Part shown: positions 1 to 10,916 of the stretch, piece by piece | Layout of the letters: every line of letters begins with the position of its first letter | How positions within the stretch are numbered: position 1 is the first letter of the stretch | Source: Pseudomonas sp. EpS/L25 | GTDB taxonomy: Bacteria > Pseudomonadota > Gammaproteobacteria > Pseudomonadales > Pseudomonadaceae | Length of the DNA stretch: 64,000 nucleotides | Assembly (NCBI RefSeq): GCF_001512295.1 | Contig: NZ_LNUP01000011.1 | Span: 968,395 to 1,032,394, forward strand | Direction of reading: 5' to 3' | Made by a program: the position numbers and the translations under genes | Notes under the pieces: model-generated | What the model saw: only the letters and a program-made list of their open reading frames with translations | What the model was told of the DNA's origin: nothing | Database searches by the model: none

Positions 1-705
1 GTGCTCAACGGCAGCAAGACCTGGATCACCAACGGGCCCGATGCCCATACCTATGTCATCTATGCCAAGACCGAGCCGGAAAAGGCTGCCCATGGCATCA
101 CCGCCTTCATCGTCGAGCGGGACTGGACCGGTTTCAGCCGCGGCAGCAAGTTCGACAAGCTGGGCATGCGCGGCTCCAACACTTGCGAGCTGTTCTTCGA
201 CGACGTGGAGGTGCCGGAGGAAAACGTGCTGGGCCAGGTCAACGGCGGGGTCAGGGTGCTGATGAGCGGCCTGGACTACGAGCGCGTGGTCCTCGCCGGC
301 GGCCCGGTGGGCATCATGCAGGCCTGCCTGGACGTGGTCCTGCCCTACGTCCATGACCGCAAGCAATTCGGCCAGAGCATCGGCGAATTCCAGCTGATCC
401 AGGGCAAGGTGGCCGACCTCTACACCGGCCTCGCCGCCAGCCGCGCCTATCTCTATGCGGTGGCCCAGGCCTGCGACCGCGGCGAGACCACCCGCAAGGA
501 CGCTGCCGGGGTGATCCTCTATACCGCCGAGAAGGCTACCCAGATGGCCCTGGAAGCCATCCAGATCTTGGGCGGCAACGGCTATATCAACGAATACCCC
601 ACCGGCCGCCTGCTGCGCGACGCCAAGCTCTACGAGATCGGCGCCGGCACCAGCGAGATTCGCCGCATGCTGATCGGCCGCGAGCTGTTCAACGAAACCC
701 GGTGA
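1..705 (+). CDS. liuA: Isovaleryl-CoA dehydrogenase, C-terminal part (5' end outside window)
   Basis: This is a flavin acyl-CoA dehydrogenase that oxidises isovaleryl-CoA to 3-methylcrotonyl-CoA in leucine breakdown, passing electrons to ETF. Only the last 234 residues are present, so the frame is open at the window edge; the family is usually about 385-390 residues. The segment '[14 protein letters not shown]' carries the glutamate (codon 280-282) that matches the catalytic base of isovaleryl-CoA dehydrogenases. The C-terminus '[18 protein letters not shown]' is the typical FAD/CoA-binding tail. liuB follows after 10 bases with its own GAGG ribosome binding site. The assignment rests on both these motifs and the complete liuBCDE set downstream. 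Confidence 0.95.
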   Translation: MLNGSKTWITNGPDAHTYVIYAKTEPEKAAHGITAFIVERDWTGFSRGSKFDKLGMRGSNTCELFFDDVEVPEENVLGQVNGGVRVLMSGLDYERVVLAGGPVGIMQACLDVVLPYVHDRKQFGQSIGEFQLIQGKVADLYTGLAASRAYLYAVAQACDRGETTRKDAAGVILYTAEKATQMALEAIQILGGNGYINEYPTGRLLRDAKLYEIGAGTSEIRRMLIGRELFNETR

Positions 706-715
706 GGACGCCTTA

Positions 716-2323
<1,608 letters not shown>

Positions 2324-2326
2324 GCC

Positions 2327-3127
2327 ATGACTGACTTCCACACCCTGGAACTGATCCGCGATCCGCGCGGCTTCGCCACCCTCTGGCTCGACCGCGCGGA
2401 TCGCCACAATGCCCTGGATGCGCAGCTGATCGCCGAGTTGGGCACCGTCCTGGCCGAGATCGCCAGCGATCAGGAACTGCGCTTTCTGCTCCTGCGGGGG
2501 CGCGGTCGGCACTTCTGCGCCGGCGCCGACCTCGCCTGGATGCAGGCCTCCGCCCGCCTGGACGCCGCCGCCAACCGCGCCAACACCGAGCGTCTGGCCG
2601 AGGTGATGTATCGCCTGCAGGCCCTGCCGCTGCCGACGCTGGCAGTGGTCCAGGGCGCGGCCTTCGGCGGTGCAGTGGGGCTGGTCAGCTGCTGCGACCT
2701 GGCGCTGGCCGCCAGTGACGCCACCTTCTGTCTGTCGGAGGTGCGCATCGGCCTGGTGCCGGCGGTCATCGCGCCCTTCGTGATTCGCGCCCTGGGCGAG
2801 CGCGCGGCGCGGCGCTACATGCTCGGTGCCGAGCGTTTTTCCGGCGAACGCGCCGCGGAACTGGGCCTGGTGGCCGAGACCGCCGCGGCCGCCGACCTGG
2901 AGGCCCTGGTCGAGGTCTGGATCGCCCGGCTGCTGGACAACGGCCCCCAGGCGTTGCGCGCCTGCAAGCGGCTGCTGGACGGCGCTGGCGCGGGCACACC
3001 CAGCGCCGAGGTGCGCTCCTTCACCGAGGGCCTGATCGCCGCCGTCCGCGTCACCCCCGAAGCCCAGGAAGGCCTTGCCGCCTTCCTGGAAAAGCGCCGC
3101 CCCGCCTGGCAGGAGACCTCGCCATGA
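2327..3127 (+). CDS. liuC: 3-methylglutaconyl-CoA hydratase (crotonase family)
   Basis: This enzyme hydrates 3-methylglutaconyl-CoA to HMG-CoA, the step between the carboxylase and the lyase. At 266 residues it has the standard crotonase length. 'LRGRGRHFCAGADLAWMQ' forms the first part of the oxyanion hole. 'VQGAAFGGAVGLVSCCDLAL' is the crotonase signature segment, and 'FCLSEVRIGLVPAVIAPFV' follows as expected for active-site helices. The gene starts 3 bases after liuB and its last four bases (ATGA) overlap the start of liuD, which suggests translational coupling. Sequence alone would allow another enoyl-CoA hydratase; the position in the liu operon decides the role. Confidence 0.94.
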   Translation: MTDFHTLELIRDPRGFATLWLDRADRHNALDAQLIAELGTVLAEIASDQELRFLLLRGRGRHFCAGADLAWMQASARLDAAANRANTERLAEVMYRLQALPLPTLAVVQGAAFGGAVGLVSCCDLALAASDATFCLSEVRIGLVPAVIAPFVIRALGERAARRYMLGAERFSGERAAELGLVAETAAAADLEALVEVWIARLLDNGPQALRACKRLLDGAGAGTPSAEVRSFTEGLIAAVRVTPEAQEGLAAFLEKRRPAWQETSP

Positions 3128-5058
3128 GCTTCGACCGTCTGCTCGTGGCCAACCGGGGCGAAATCGCCTGCCGGGTGATGCGCACCGCCAAGGCCCTCGG
3201 CCTGGGAACCGTCGCCGTGCACAGCGCCATCGATGCCGGCGCCCGCCACGTGCGTCAGGCCGATCAGGCAGTGGACCTGGGCGGGACCAAGCCGGCCGAC
3301 AGCTATCTGCTGGGCGAGCGGATCATCGCCGCCGCCCTGGCCACCGGCGCCCAGGCGATCCATCCGGGCTACGGCTTCCTGTCCGAGAACGCTGCCTTCG
3401 CCGAGGCGGTGGCCGCGGCGGGACTGGTCTTCGTCGGCCCTCCGGCCGCGGCAATCCGCGCCATGGGCAGCAAGTCCGCGGCCAAGGCGCTGATGACCGA
3501 CGCCGGGGTGCCCCTGGTGCCGGGGTATCACGGCGAGGACCAGTCCCTGGCCAGCTTTCGCGACGCCGCGGCGCGCATCGGCTATCCGGTCCTGCTCAAG
3601 GCCACCGCCGGTGGCGGCGGCAAGGGCATGAAGATCGTCGAGCGCGAAGCGGACCTCGCCGAAGGTCTCGCCTCGGCCCAGCGCGAAGCGCGCTCGGCCT
3701 TCGGCGATGCGCGGATGCTGGTGGAGAAATACGTGCTGCAACCGCGCCACGTGGAGATCCAGGTCTTCGCCGACGGCCACGGCCACTGCCTCTATCTCAA
3801 CGAACGCGACTGCTCCATCCAGCGCCGCCACCAGAAGGTGATCGAGGAAGCCCCCGCGCCGGGTCTTACGCCCGCGTTGCGCCGGGCCATGGGCGAGGCG
3901 GCGGTGCAGGCGGCCCAGGCCATCGGCTACGTCGGCGCCGGCACCGTGGAATTTTTGCTCGATGCCCGCGGCGACTTCTTCTTCATGGAGATGAACACCC
4001 GGCTGCAGGTGGAGCACCCGGTCACCGAGGCCATCACCGGCCTGGACCTGGTGGCCTGGCAGCTGCGCGTGGCCGCTGGCGAACCCCTGCCCCTCACCCA
4101 GGCTCAGGTGCCGCTGCACGGCCATGCCATCGAGGTGCGGCTCTATGCCGAGGACACCGACCAGGGCTTCCTGCCGGCCTCGGGCACCCTGCAGCTCTAT
4201 CGCGAGCCGGCGGCCGGTCCGGGGCGGCGGGTGGATAGCGGCGTGGAGGAAGGCGACGAGGTGTCGCCCTTCTACGATCCCATGCTGGCCAAGCTGATCG
4301 CCTGGGGCGACAACCGCGAACAGGCGCGCAAGCGCTTGCTGGCCATGTTCGACGACACCGCGGTGGGCGGCTTCGCCACCAACCTCGCCTTCCTGCAGCG
4401 CCTGCTCGCCCATCCGGCCTTTGCCGCGGCGGAGCTGGACACCGGTTTCATCGAGCGTCATCAGGCGGCCTTGCTGCCCGCACCTGGGGAGCTGCCGGAG
4501 GCCTTCTGGAGCCTGGCGGGCCAGGCCTGGCTGGCAACGCTGCCGGCTCCTGCCGATTCCACGTCACCCTGGGCGTCTCGCCAGGGCTGGCGCCTGGGCG
4601 GACCGCCGCGCATGGCGCTGCGACTGGCCTGTCGCGGCGAGGTGCGCAACCTGACCCTGGTCGACCCGGTGGCCGTCGAGTTGAGCGGTGATCGGCTCCA
4701 CTGGCAGGCGGACGGCCTCCGCCAGAGCGCCCGCCTCCATCGCCGTGGGCAGACGCTGTTTATCGAATGGCAAGGTCGTCTCGAAGCCGTCACCTGGACC
4801 GATCCGCTGGCCGAGGTCAAGCGCCAGACCGATGCGGGCGGGCTCACCGCGCCGATGAACGCCAGCGTGGTCGCCGTACCGGTGGCCGTCGGCGATGCCG
4901 TGGAGGCCGGTACCCCGCTGGTGATACTGGAGGCGATGAAGATGGAGCACAGCATCCGCGCCCCCCGTGCCGGGATCGTCGCCGCGCTGTTCTGCAGCCC
5001 TGGCGAGCTGGTGGCCGAGGGCGCGCCGCTGGTGGAGCTGGAGGAGTCGCCGTCATGA
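3124..5058 (+). CDS. liuD: 3-methylcrotonyl-CoA carboxylase, biotin-containing alpha subunit
   Basis: LiuD carries both the biotin carboxylase and the biotin carrier domain and supplies carboxybiotin to LiuB. It has 644 residues. The N-terminal biotin carboxylase begins 'RLLVANRGEIACRVMRTAK'. The ATP-grasp glycine loop 'KATAGGGGKGMKIVE' starts at about residue 159, and 'EMNTRLQVEHPVTEAITG' supplies the metal-binding and catalytic region. The final 70 residues form a biotinyl domain in which 'EAMKMEH' presents Lys606 for biotinylation. Start and stop overlap liuC and liuE by ATGA junctions, so expression of the three genes is tightly linked. Confidence 0.97.
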   Translation: MSFDRLLVANRGEIACRVMRTAKALGLGTVAVHSAIDAGARHVRQADQAVDLGGTKPADSYLLGERIIAAALATGAQAIHPGYGFLSENAAFAEAVAAAGLVFVGPPAAAIRAMGSKSAAKALMTDAGVPLVPGYHGEDQSLASFRDAAARIGYPVLLKATAGGGGKGMKIVEREADLAEGLASAQREARSAFGDARMLVEKYVLQPRHVEIQVFADGHGHCLYLNERDCSIQRRHQKVIEEAPAPGLTPALRRAMGEAAVQAAQAIGYVGAGTVEFLLDARGDFFFMEMNTRLQVEHPVTEAITGLDLVAWQLRVAAGEPLPLTQAQVPLHGHAIEVRLYAEDTDQGFLPASGTLQLYREPAAGPGRRVDSGVEEGDEVSPFYDPMLAKLIAWGDNREQARKRLLAMFDDTAVGGFATNLAFLQRLLAHPAFAAAELDTGFIERHQAALLPAPGELPEAFWSLAGQAWLATLPAPADSTSPWASRQGWRLGGPPRMALRLACRGEVRNLTLVDPVAVELSGDRLHWQADGLRQSARLHRRGQTLFIEWQGRLEAVTWTDPLAEVKRQTDAGGLTAPMNASVVAVPVAVGDAVEAGTPLVILEAMKMEHSIRAPRAGIVAALFCSPGELVAEGAPLVELEESPS

Positions 5059-6020
5059 GCGATACCTTGCCGACCCGGGTACGGCTGGTCGAGGTCGGAC
5101 CTCGCGATGGCCTGCAGAACGAGCCCCAGGCGCTGGGTGTCGCCGAGCGCATCCAGCTGTGCAAGACGCTGATCGCCGGCGGCGTGCAGCATCTGGAGGT
5201 GGGCAGCTTCGTCTCGCCCCGCTGGGTGCCGCAGATGGCCGGGACCGCAGAGGTGCTGGCGGGACTCGGGCGGCCGCCGGGTGTGGTCCGTTCGGTACTG
5301 GTACCCAACCTGAAAGGTTTCGAAGCCGCCCTGGCGGCGGGGGTGGACGAAATCGCCGTGTTCGCCGCTGCCTCGGAGGGCTTCTCCCAGCGCAACATCA
5401 ACTGCTCCATCGCCGAGAGCCTGGCGCGCTTCGTACCCGTGGTCGAAGGCGCGCAGGCGGCGGGCATCCGGGTGCGCGGCTATGTGTCCTGTGTGCTGGG
5501 CTGCCCCTACGACGGCGCGATCGCCCCGGACCAGGTGGCCAGCGTGACCCGCGAGCTGCTGGAGCTGGGCTGCGCCGAGGTCTCCCTCGGCGACACGATT
5601 GGCGTCGGCACCCCGGGCCGCACGCGGGCGCTCTGGCAGCGGCTGGGGCGGGAGGTGCCCCTCGGCCGACTGGCCGGGCATTTCCACGACACCTATGGCC
5701 AGGCCCTGGCCAACGTCTATGCCAGCCTGCTCGAAGGGGTGAGCGTGTTCGACAGCTCGGTCGCCGGCCTCGGCGGCTGTCCCTATGCCCGGGGCGCCAG
5801 CGGCAATGTCGCCAGCGAGGACTTGGTCTATCTGCTGGACGGCCTGGGCATAGCGACCGGCCTCGACCTGGCCAGGCTAGTCGAGGTGGGCCAGCAGGTC
5901 TCCGCGCAGCTGGGGCGTCCCAACCAGTCGCGGGTCGGTCGCGCGCCAGGGCCAATCCGACGGCCGATTAGCGCAGGCTCTTCAGGCGCCCATGGCAACC
6001 GCCCGAGCTTGCTCCCATAA
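5055..6020 (+). CDS. liuE: Hydroxymethylglutaryl-CoA lyase
   Basis: LiuE cleaves HMG-CoA into acetyl-CoA and acetoacetate, the last step of the Liu pathway. It is a DRE-TIM barrel enzyme. 'LVEVGPRDGLQNE' gives the metal and substrate residues, 'GHFHDTYGQALAN' the metal-binding His pair, and 'GLGGCPYARGASGNVASED' the HMG-CoA lyase signature with Cys242. The ATG at 5055 overlaps the liuD stop. The family core ends near 'GRPNQSRVGRA' (about 5950). The frame then runs on for roughly 24 further residues of unusual composition, so the protein is 321 residues instead of about 300. A small frameshift near the 3' end or a recent loss of a stop codon would explain this; catalytic function should not be affected. 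Confidence 0.95.
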   Translation: MSDTLPTRVRLVEVGPRDGLQNEPQALGVAERIQLCKTLIAGGVQHLEVGSFVSPRWVPQMAGTAEVLAGLGRPPGVVRSVLVPNLKGFEAALAAGVDEIAVFAAASEGFSQRNINCSIAESLARFVPVVEGAQAAGIRVRGYVSCVLGCPYDGAIAPDQVASVTRELLELGCAEVSLGDTIGVGTPGRTRALWQRLGREVPLGRLAGHFHDTYGQALANVYASLLEGVSVFDSSVAGLGGCPYARGASGNVASEDLVYLLDGLGIATGLDLARLVEVGQQVSAQLGRPNQSRVGRAPGPIRRPISAGSSGAHGNRPSLLP

Positions 6021-6048
6021 TGGTGCCTTTCTCCTCCAAGGACCTGTC

Positions 6049-7083
6049 TTGGCCAGGAAGTCCCGACGCGAACTCGCCCAGCAGGGTGGCACCACCGAGC
6101 TGCCCCTCACCGTGCGCGAAGTCGCCCTCGCCGCCGGGGTGTCGCCCATCACCGTGTCCCGCGCCCTGCACCGCCCGGCGCTGGTGAGCGACGCCACCCG
6201 CGAGCATGTCCTGGCCGTGGTCAAGGAACTGGGCTACGTGCCCAACCTGCTGGCGGGCAGCCTCGCCTCCAGCAAGAGCCGGCTGGTGGCCATCCTGCTG
6301 CCTACCATCGCCAACTCCATCTATGCCACCGTGGTGCAGGCGATCATGGAGCGTCTCACCGAGGCCGGCTACCAGGCGCTGATCGGTCCCACCGGCTATT
6401 CGCCGGAAAAGGAAGAGGAACTGCTGGAAGCCATCCTCGGTCGCCGCCCCGACGGCATCGTCCTCACCGGCACCCTGCACACCCCGGCCAGTCGCGCACG
6501 GCTGGCGGCGCTGAACATCCCGGTGGTGGAAGCCTGGGACCTAAGCGCCGAGGCCCTGGACATGCAGGTGGGCTTTTCCCACGAGCAGGTCGGCGTCGCC
6601 CTGGCGGAGCACTTCGTCGCCCGCGGCTATCGCCGCTTCGGGGTGATCTCGGTGGACGACCCTCGCGCCATGCGCCGCAACCTGGCCCTGCAAGCCCGCC
6701 TGGGCGAGCTGGGTATCGCCGAACTGCCCATGGCAGTGCTGCCCCTGCCGGCCACCTGGGAGGTCGGCCGGATCGGCTTGGCGCGCCTGCTGGAACGCCC
6801 GGAGCCGCCGGAACTGGTGCTGTGCAGTTCCGACACCCTGGCCCTGGGCGTGGTCGCCGAGGCCACCAGCCGCAGCCTGCGCATCCCCGAGCAGCTGGCG
6901 GTGATCGGCTTCGGCGACACCACCAATGGCCGCTTCGCCACGCCGGCGCTGTCCACGGTCAGCGTCAATGCCGACGCCATGGGCCAGCGCGTCGCCCAGG
7001 CGCTGCTCGATCGCCTGGCCGGTGATCCGACCGCCGTCCATCTGGATACTGGCTTCGTACTCCTCGAGCGCCAAAGCTCCTAG
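6049..7083 (+). CDS. LacI-family transcriptional regulator, probably of the glucarate genes
   Basis: This repressor-type regulator has an N-terminal helix-turn-helix at residues about 20-43 ('LTVREVALAAGVSPITVSRA') and a periplasmic-binding-protein-like effector domain. It resembles gluconate-type GntR regulators within the LacI family. The start chosen is the TTG at 6049, because AAGGA (6038-6042) sits six bases before it. An ATG at 5992 lacks such a site and would overlap liuE. The product is then 344 residues, normal for the family. The next genes are a GudP-like permease and glucarate dehydratase, and two LacI-type operator sites lie between them and this gene, so local control by sugar acids is likely. 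The effector itself is not known from sequence. Confidence 0.9.
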   Translation: MARKSRRELAQQGGTTELPLTVREVALAAGVSPITVSRALHRPALVSDATREHVLAVVKELGYVPNLLAGSLASSKSRLVAILLPTIANSIYATVVQAIMERLTEAGYQALIGPTGYSPEKEEELLEAILGRRPDGIVLTGTLHTPASRARLAALNIPVVEAWDLSAEALDMQVGFSHEQVGVALAEHFVARGYRRFGVISVDDPRAMRRNLALQARLGELGIAELPMAVLPLPATWEVGRIGLARLLERPEPPELVLCSSDTLALGVVAEATSRSLRIPEQLAVIGFGDTTNGRFATPALSTVSVNADAMGQRVAQALLDRLAGDPTAVHLDTGFVLLERQSS

Positions 7084-7121
7084 CGATTTTTTGCAGGCAC
7101 CCACAGATTTAGCAGTTGAAT

Positions 7122-7153
7122 GATAGCGTTATCTGTTTAATGATAACGCTATC
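7122..7153. promoter_or_regulatory. Pair of LacI-type operators upstream of the glucarate permease
   Basis: GATAGCGTTATC (7122-7133) and GATAACGCTATC (7142-7153) are exact reverse complements of each other. Each is also nearly palindromic around a central CG, the usual LacI-family operator design. Their centres are 20 bp apart, two helical turns, so two dimers could bind on the same face. They lie between the LacI gene and the permease start at 7231. The regulator encoded immediately upstream is the obvious ligand. Confidence 0.75.
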
Positions 7154-7230
7154 GTTGTCAGACGACTTACAACATAAGCCCGCTACACGATGTCAGCCCG
7201 CACACAAAAACAAACCAGTGGGAGCTCTCC

Positions 7231-8586
7231 ATGCACGAAACCAAGCAGACCCGCGTCCGCTATCTGATCCTGTTCATGCTGTTCGTGGTGACCACGATCA
7301 ACTACGCCGACCGCGCCACCATTTCCATCGCCGGCTCCGCCCTGCAAAAAGACCTCGGCATCAGTGCCGTCTCCCTCGGCTACATCTTCTCCGCCTTCGG
7401 TTGGGCCTATGTGCTCGGCCAGATCCCCGGCGGCTGGCTACTGGATCGCTTCGGTTCGAAGAAGGTCTATGCCGCGAGCATCTTCACCTGGTCGGTGTTC
7501 ACCATGCTGCAAGGCTATATCGGTGAATTCGGCATCGGCACCGCGGTGTTCCTGCTGTTCGCCCTGAGATTCATGGTCGGCCTGGCCGAAGCTCCCTCCT
7601 TCCCCGGCAACGCCCGCATCGTCGCCGCCTGGTTCCCCACCAAGGAGCGCGGCACCGCCTCGGCGATCTTCAACTCGGCGCAGTACTTCGCCACCGTGCT
7701 GTTCGCGCCGCTGATGGGCTGGATCGTCTATCACTTCGGCTGGCAGCACGTCTTCGTGGTGATGGGTGCCCTGGGCATCGCCTTCTCGGTGGTCTGGATG
7801 GCGGTGATCTATGGTCCCCGCGAGCATCCTCGCGCCAATGCCGCCGAGATCGACTACATCGCCAGCAACGGCGGCCTGGTCGACCTGGATACCCCCGGCA
7901 AGAAGAGCGAAGGGCCCAAGTGGAGCTACATCGGCCAGTTGCTGACCAATCGCATGATGGCCGGCATCTACCTGGGCCAGTTCTGCATCAACGCCCTCAC
8001 CTACTTCTTCCTCACCTGGTTCCCCGTGTACCTGGTGCAGGAACGCGGCATGACCATCCTCAAGGCCGGCATCATCGCCTCCCTGCCCGCCATCTGCGGC
8101 TTCATCGGCGGCGTGCTGGGCGGGGTGATCTCCGACTGGCTGCTGCGCCGCGGCAACAGCCTGAGCGTGGCGCGCAAGACGCCCATCGTGGCCGGCATGC
8201 TGCTGTCGATGAGCATGATCCTCTGCAACTACGTCGACGCCGACTGGATGGTGGTGGGCTTCATGGCCATGGCCTTCTTCGGCAAGGGCATCGGTGCCCT
8301 GGGCTGGGCGGTGGTCTCCGACACCTCGCCCAAGCAGATCGCCGGCGTCTCCGGCGGCCTGTTCAACACCATCGGCAACCTGTCCTCCATCACCACCCCG
8401 ATCATCATCGGCTACATCATCGCCGCCACCGGCTCCTTCAAGATGGCCCTGGTGTTCGTAGGGGCCAACGCCCTGGTGGCCGCCATCAGTTACCTGTTCG
8501 TCGTCGGCGAGATCAAGCGGGTCGAGTTGCGGGGCGTGCCCACGCCACCCGCCGAAGCCCCGCTCGCCGCTGAAACCTCTCGCTGA
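7231..8586 (+). CDS. gudP: MFS transporter, glucarate/galactarate permease type (GudP-like)
   Basis: This is a 451-residue major facilitator of the anion:cation symporter group, predicted to bring hexarates such as D-glucarate into the cell. Twelve hydrophobic segments are visible. The loop 'GGWLLDRFGSKKVYA' after the second helix is the MFS signature, and 'NYADRATISIAGSALQKDLG' near the N-terminus is typical of GudP/GarP proteins. It starts 6 bases after a GGGAG site and is followed 18 bases later by glucarate dehydratase, which supports hexarate as substrate. The paired operator at 7122-7153 implies regulation by the adjacent LacI protein. Galactarate or a related sugar acid cannot be excluded as the main substrate. 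Confidence 0.88.
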   Translation: MHETKQTRVRYLILFMLFVVTTINYADRATISIAGSALQKDLGISAVSLGYIFSAFGWAYVLGQIPGGWLLDRFGSKKVYAASIFTWSVFTMLQGYIGEFGIGTAVFLLFALRFMVGLAEAPSFPGNARIVAAWFPTKERGTASAIFNSAQYFATVLFAPLMGWIVYHFGWQHVFVVMGALGIAFSVVWMAVIYGPREHPRANAAEIDYIASNGGLVDLDTPGKKSEGPKWSYIGQLLTNRMMAGIYLGQFCINALTYFFLTWFPVYLVQERGMTILKAGIIASLPAICGFIGGVLGGVISDWLLRRGNSLSVARKTPIVAGMLLSMSMILCNYVDADWMVVGFMAMAFFGKGIGALGWAVVSDTSPKQIAGVSGGLFNTIGNLSSITTPIIIGYIIAATGSFKMALVFVGANALVAAISYLFVVGEIKRVELRGVPTPPAEAPLAAETSR

Positions 8587-8604
8587 TCACCAAGGAGCCC
8601 GACC

Positions 8605-9963
8605 ATGACGCAATTCGACGCCACTCCCGCCCTGCACACCGGCACCCCGGTGGTCACCTCGCTGGAAGTCGTGCCCGTCGCCGGCCAGGACAGCATGCTG
8701 CTCAACCTGAGCGGCGCCCACGGCCCCTACTTCACCCGCAACGTGCTGATCCTCAAGGACAACGCCGGCCGCACCGGGGTCGGCGAGGTACCTGGCGGCG
8801 AGAGCATCCGCCAGACGCTGGAAGACGCCCGCCAATTCCTCATCGGCCAGCCACTGGGCCAGTACCAGCGCATCCTCGGCCAGGTGCGCCAGGCCTTCGC
8901 CGGCCGCGATGCCGGCGGCCGGGGCCTGCAGACCTTCGACCTGCGCATCACCATCCATGCCGTCACCGCCCTGGAAGCCGCCCTGCTCGACCTGCTCGGC
9001 CAGCACCTGGAGGTGCCGGTGGCGGCCCTGCTCGGCGAAGGCCAGCAGCGCGATGCCGTGGAGATGCTCGGCTACCTGTTCTATGTCGGCGACCGCACCA
9101 AGACCACCCTGGACTACCGCAGCGAAGCCGAGAGCGACGACGCCTGGTTCCGCGTGCGTAACGAAGAGGCCCTGACACCCGAGACGGTGGTGCGCCTGGC
9201 CGAGGCCGCCTATGACCGCTACGGTTTCAAGGACTTCAAGCTCAAGGGCGGCGTGCTCAGCGGCGATGCCGAGATCGAGGCGGTCACCGCCCTGGCCGAG
9301 CGCTTCCCCGAGGCGCGCGTGACCCTGGACCCCAATGGCGCCTGGTCGCTCAAGGAAGCCATCCGCCTGTGCCGCGACCAGCACCAGGTGCTGGCCTATG
9401 CCGAGGACCCCTGTGGCGCCGAGAACGGTTATTCCGGACGCGAGGTGATGGCCGAATTCCGCCGCGCCACCGGCCTGCCCACCGCCACCAACATGATCGC
9501 TACCGACTGGCGCCAGATGGGCCATGCCATCCAGCTGCAATCGGTGGACATCCCCCTGGCCGATCCCCACTTCTGGACCATGCAGGGCTCGGTGCGCGTC
9601 GCCCAGATGTGCAACGACTGGGGCCTGACCTGGGGTTCGCACTCCAACAACCACTTCGACATCTCCCTGGCCATGTTCACCCACGTCGCCGCCGCGGCGC
9701 CGGGCAAGATCACCGCCATCGACACCCACTGGATCTGGCAGGATGGTCAACGCCTCACCCGCCAGCCCCTGGAGATCAAGGGCGGCCTGGTCGCGGTGCC
9801 GCAGCAGGGTGGCCTGGGTGTGGAGCTGGATCTGGACGCCCTCGCCCGTGCCCACGAGCTGTACCAGACCAAGGGCCTCGGCGCGCGGGACGACGCCATG
9901 GCCATGCAATTCCTCTCGCCCAACTGGACCTTCGATAACAAGCGCCCCTGCCTGGTGCGCTGA
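8605..9963 (+). CDS. gudD: Glucarate dehydratase
   Basis: This enolase-superfamily enzyme dehydrates D-glucarate (and usually L-idarate) to 5-keto-4-deoxy-D-glucarate. It has 452 residues, matching the family. The catalytic lysine motif 'KLKGGV' places Lys212/Lys214 as the first base. '[10 protein letters not shown]' and '[15 protein letters not shown]' supply Mg2+ ligands, and '[10 protein letters not shown]' contains His346, the second catalytic base. A GGAG site precedes the ATG. It forms an operon with the upstream permease. No kdgD or garL-like gene for the next step is in this window, so the pathway must be completed elsewhere. Confidence 0.94.
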   Translation: MTQFDATPALHTGTPVVTSLEVVPVAGQDSMLLNLSGAHGPYFTRNVLILKDNAGRTGVGEVPGGESIRQTLEDARQFLIGQPLGQYQRILGQVRQAFAGRDAGGRGLQTFDLRITIHAVTALEAALLDLLGQHLEVPVAALLGEGQQRDAVEMLGYLFYVGDRTKTTLDYRSEAESDDAWFRVRNEEALTPETVVRLAEAAYDRYGFKDFKLKGGVLSGDAEIEAVTALAERFPEARVTLDPNGAWSLKEAIRLCRDQHQVLAYAEDPCGAENGYSGREVMAEFRRATGLPTATNMIATDWRQMGHAIQLQSVDIPLADPHFWTMQGSVRVAQMCNDWGLTWGSHSNNHFDISLAMFTHVAAAAPGKITAIDTHWIWQDGQRLTRQPLEIKGGLVAVPQQGGLGVELDLDALARAHELYQTKGLGARDDAMAMQFLSPNWTFDNKRPCLVR

Positions 9964-10003
9964 GTCGAATCCGTCCTGCGGCAGGCGATCGCTCGGCATG
10001 ACG

Positions 10004-10019
10004 CGGGGCGCTCGCCCCG
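10004..10019 (+). terminator. Short GC-rich hairpin after gudD
   Basis: CGGGGCG and CGCCCCG pair as a 7-bp stem with a two-base loop 40 bases after the gudD stop. No T-run follows, so it may slow or end transcription only weakly. Confidence 0.3.
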
Positions 10020-10180
10020 ACCGCGCCTCCCTGCCTCCACCAATTACATATTTAGTTACATCTACCGATAGCCAGCTAAGCGTTCGTTAAGCTCGCGGGA
10101 TCGACACTGACCTCACGGTATCCCGCAGCCCTGCCCGATACCCCTGCGGTTCCAGTCACTTTCGTATCCGGGAGAAGCAC

Positions 10181-10891
10181 ATGAACCTCAATCGTCGTAT
10201 CGCCAAAAGCCTCCTCGTCCTGGCCATCGCCTCGGTCTTTTCCACCGCCGCGCTGGCCGACACCCGACCCGACGTCGCCACCCAGCAGGTCGCCACCCTG
10301 CCGGCGATTTCCCAGCAGGGCCAATCGGCCTTCAAGGACGTGATCGCCGCGCGCCAGGATCTCTTCGAAGGTCACGTCGATCAGGCCAAGCAGCAGCTGG
10401 GTGCCGCCGAGAGCGCGCTGCAAACGGCCCAGACCGACAAGACCGCCTATCTCAAGTCGGCCAAGGACCTGCGGGATCAGGACGGCCAGCTCGTGCAGGT
10501 CTCCGCGCAGGACGCCAAGGCCACGGCCTGGCTGCCGATCTGGAGCGGTATGGCGCTGCGTGACGACTATGTCGCCACCCCGGCCAAGAATCAGGCCGTG
10601 GCCCAGGCCAGCGAGAAGATCCAGCAGGGCGACACCCAGGGCGCCGGCGAGATCCTCAAGGTGGCCGGGGTCGACGTCGACTACTCCACCGCCGTGCTGC
10701 CGGCGCAGGAAACCCTGGACCTGGTGCACAGAGCCAGCCAGGAACTGGCCCACGATCAGTTCTGGCAGGCCAACCTGACGCTCAAGCAGGTGCAGAACAA
10801 CTTGAGATTCGACAACGCCAACGTCGACGTGACCCCCACCAGCTGGTTCTCCAGGACCACCACGGTCTTCACTCCGGTCGACAAGACCTGA
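10181..10891 (+). CDS. YfdX-family secreted protein
   Basis: This 236-residue protein has a clear signal peptide: basic start 'MNLNRRIAKS', a hydrophobic core, and a cleavage site near 'AALA-DT'. The mature part is helical and follows the YfdX pattern. A segment like 'FKDVIAARQDLFEGHVDQAK' and the later 'YVATPAKNQAVAQASEKIQQ' plus 'LDLVHRASQELAHDQFWQAN' match the spacing of the E. coli protein. YfdX proteins are periplasmic and linked to acid or stress response, with no settled biochemical role. A good ribosome binding site (GGGAGAA) precedes the ATG. It stands alone between the glucarate and malonate operons, with 217 bases upstream and a strong palindrome downstream. Confidence 0.7.
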   Translation: MNLNRRIAKSLLVLAIASVFSTAALADTRPDVATQQVATLPAISQQGQSAFKDVIAARQDLFEGHVDQAKQQLGAAESALQTAQTDKTAYLKSAKDLRDQDGQLVQVSAQDAKATAWLPIWSGMALRDDYVATPAKNQAVAQASEKIQQGDTQGAGEILKVAGVDVDYSTAVLPAQETLDLVHRASQELAHDQFWQANLTLKQVQNNLRFDNANVDVTPTSWFSRTTTVFTPVDKT

Positions 10892-10916
10892 GTCGGTCGC
10901 AGGCGCCTGAGATCAA

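Noticed and set aside
2815..4461. 548-codon minus-strand frame
   Set aside because: Antisense to liuC and liuD, no recognisable domain.
8587..9999. 470-codon minus-strand frame
   Set aside because: Antisense of glucarate dehydratase; no motif.
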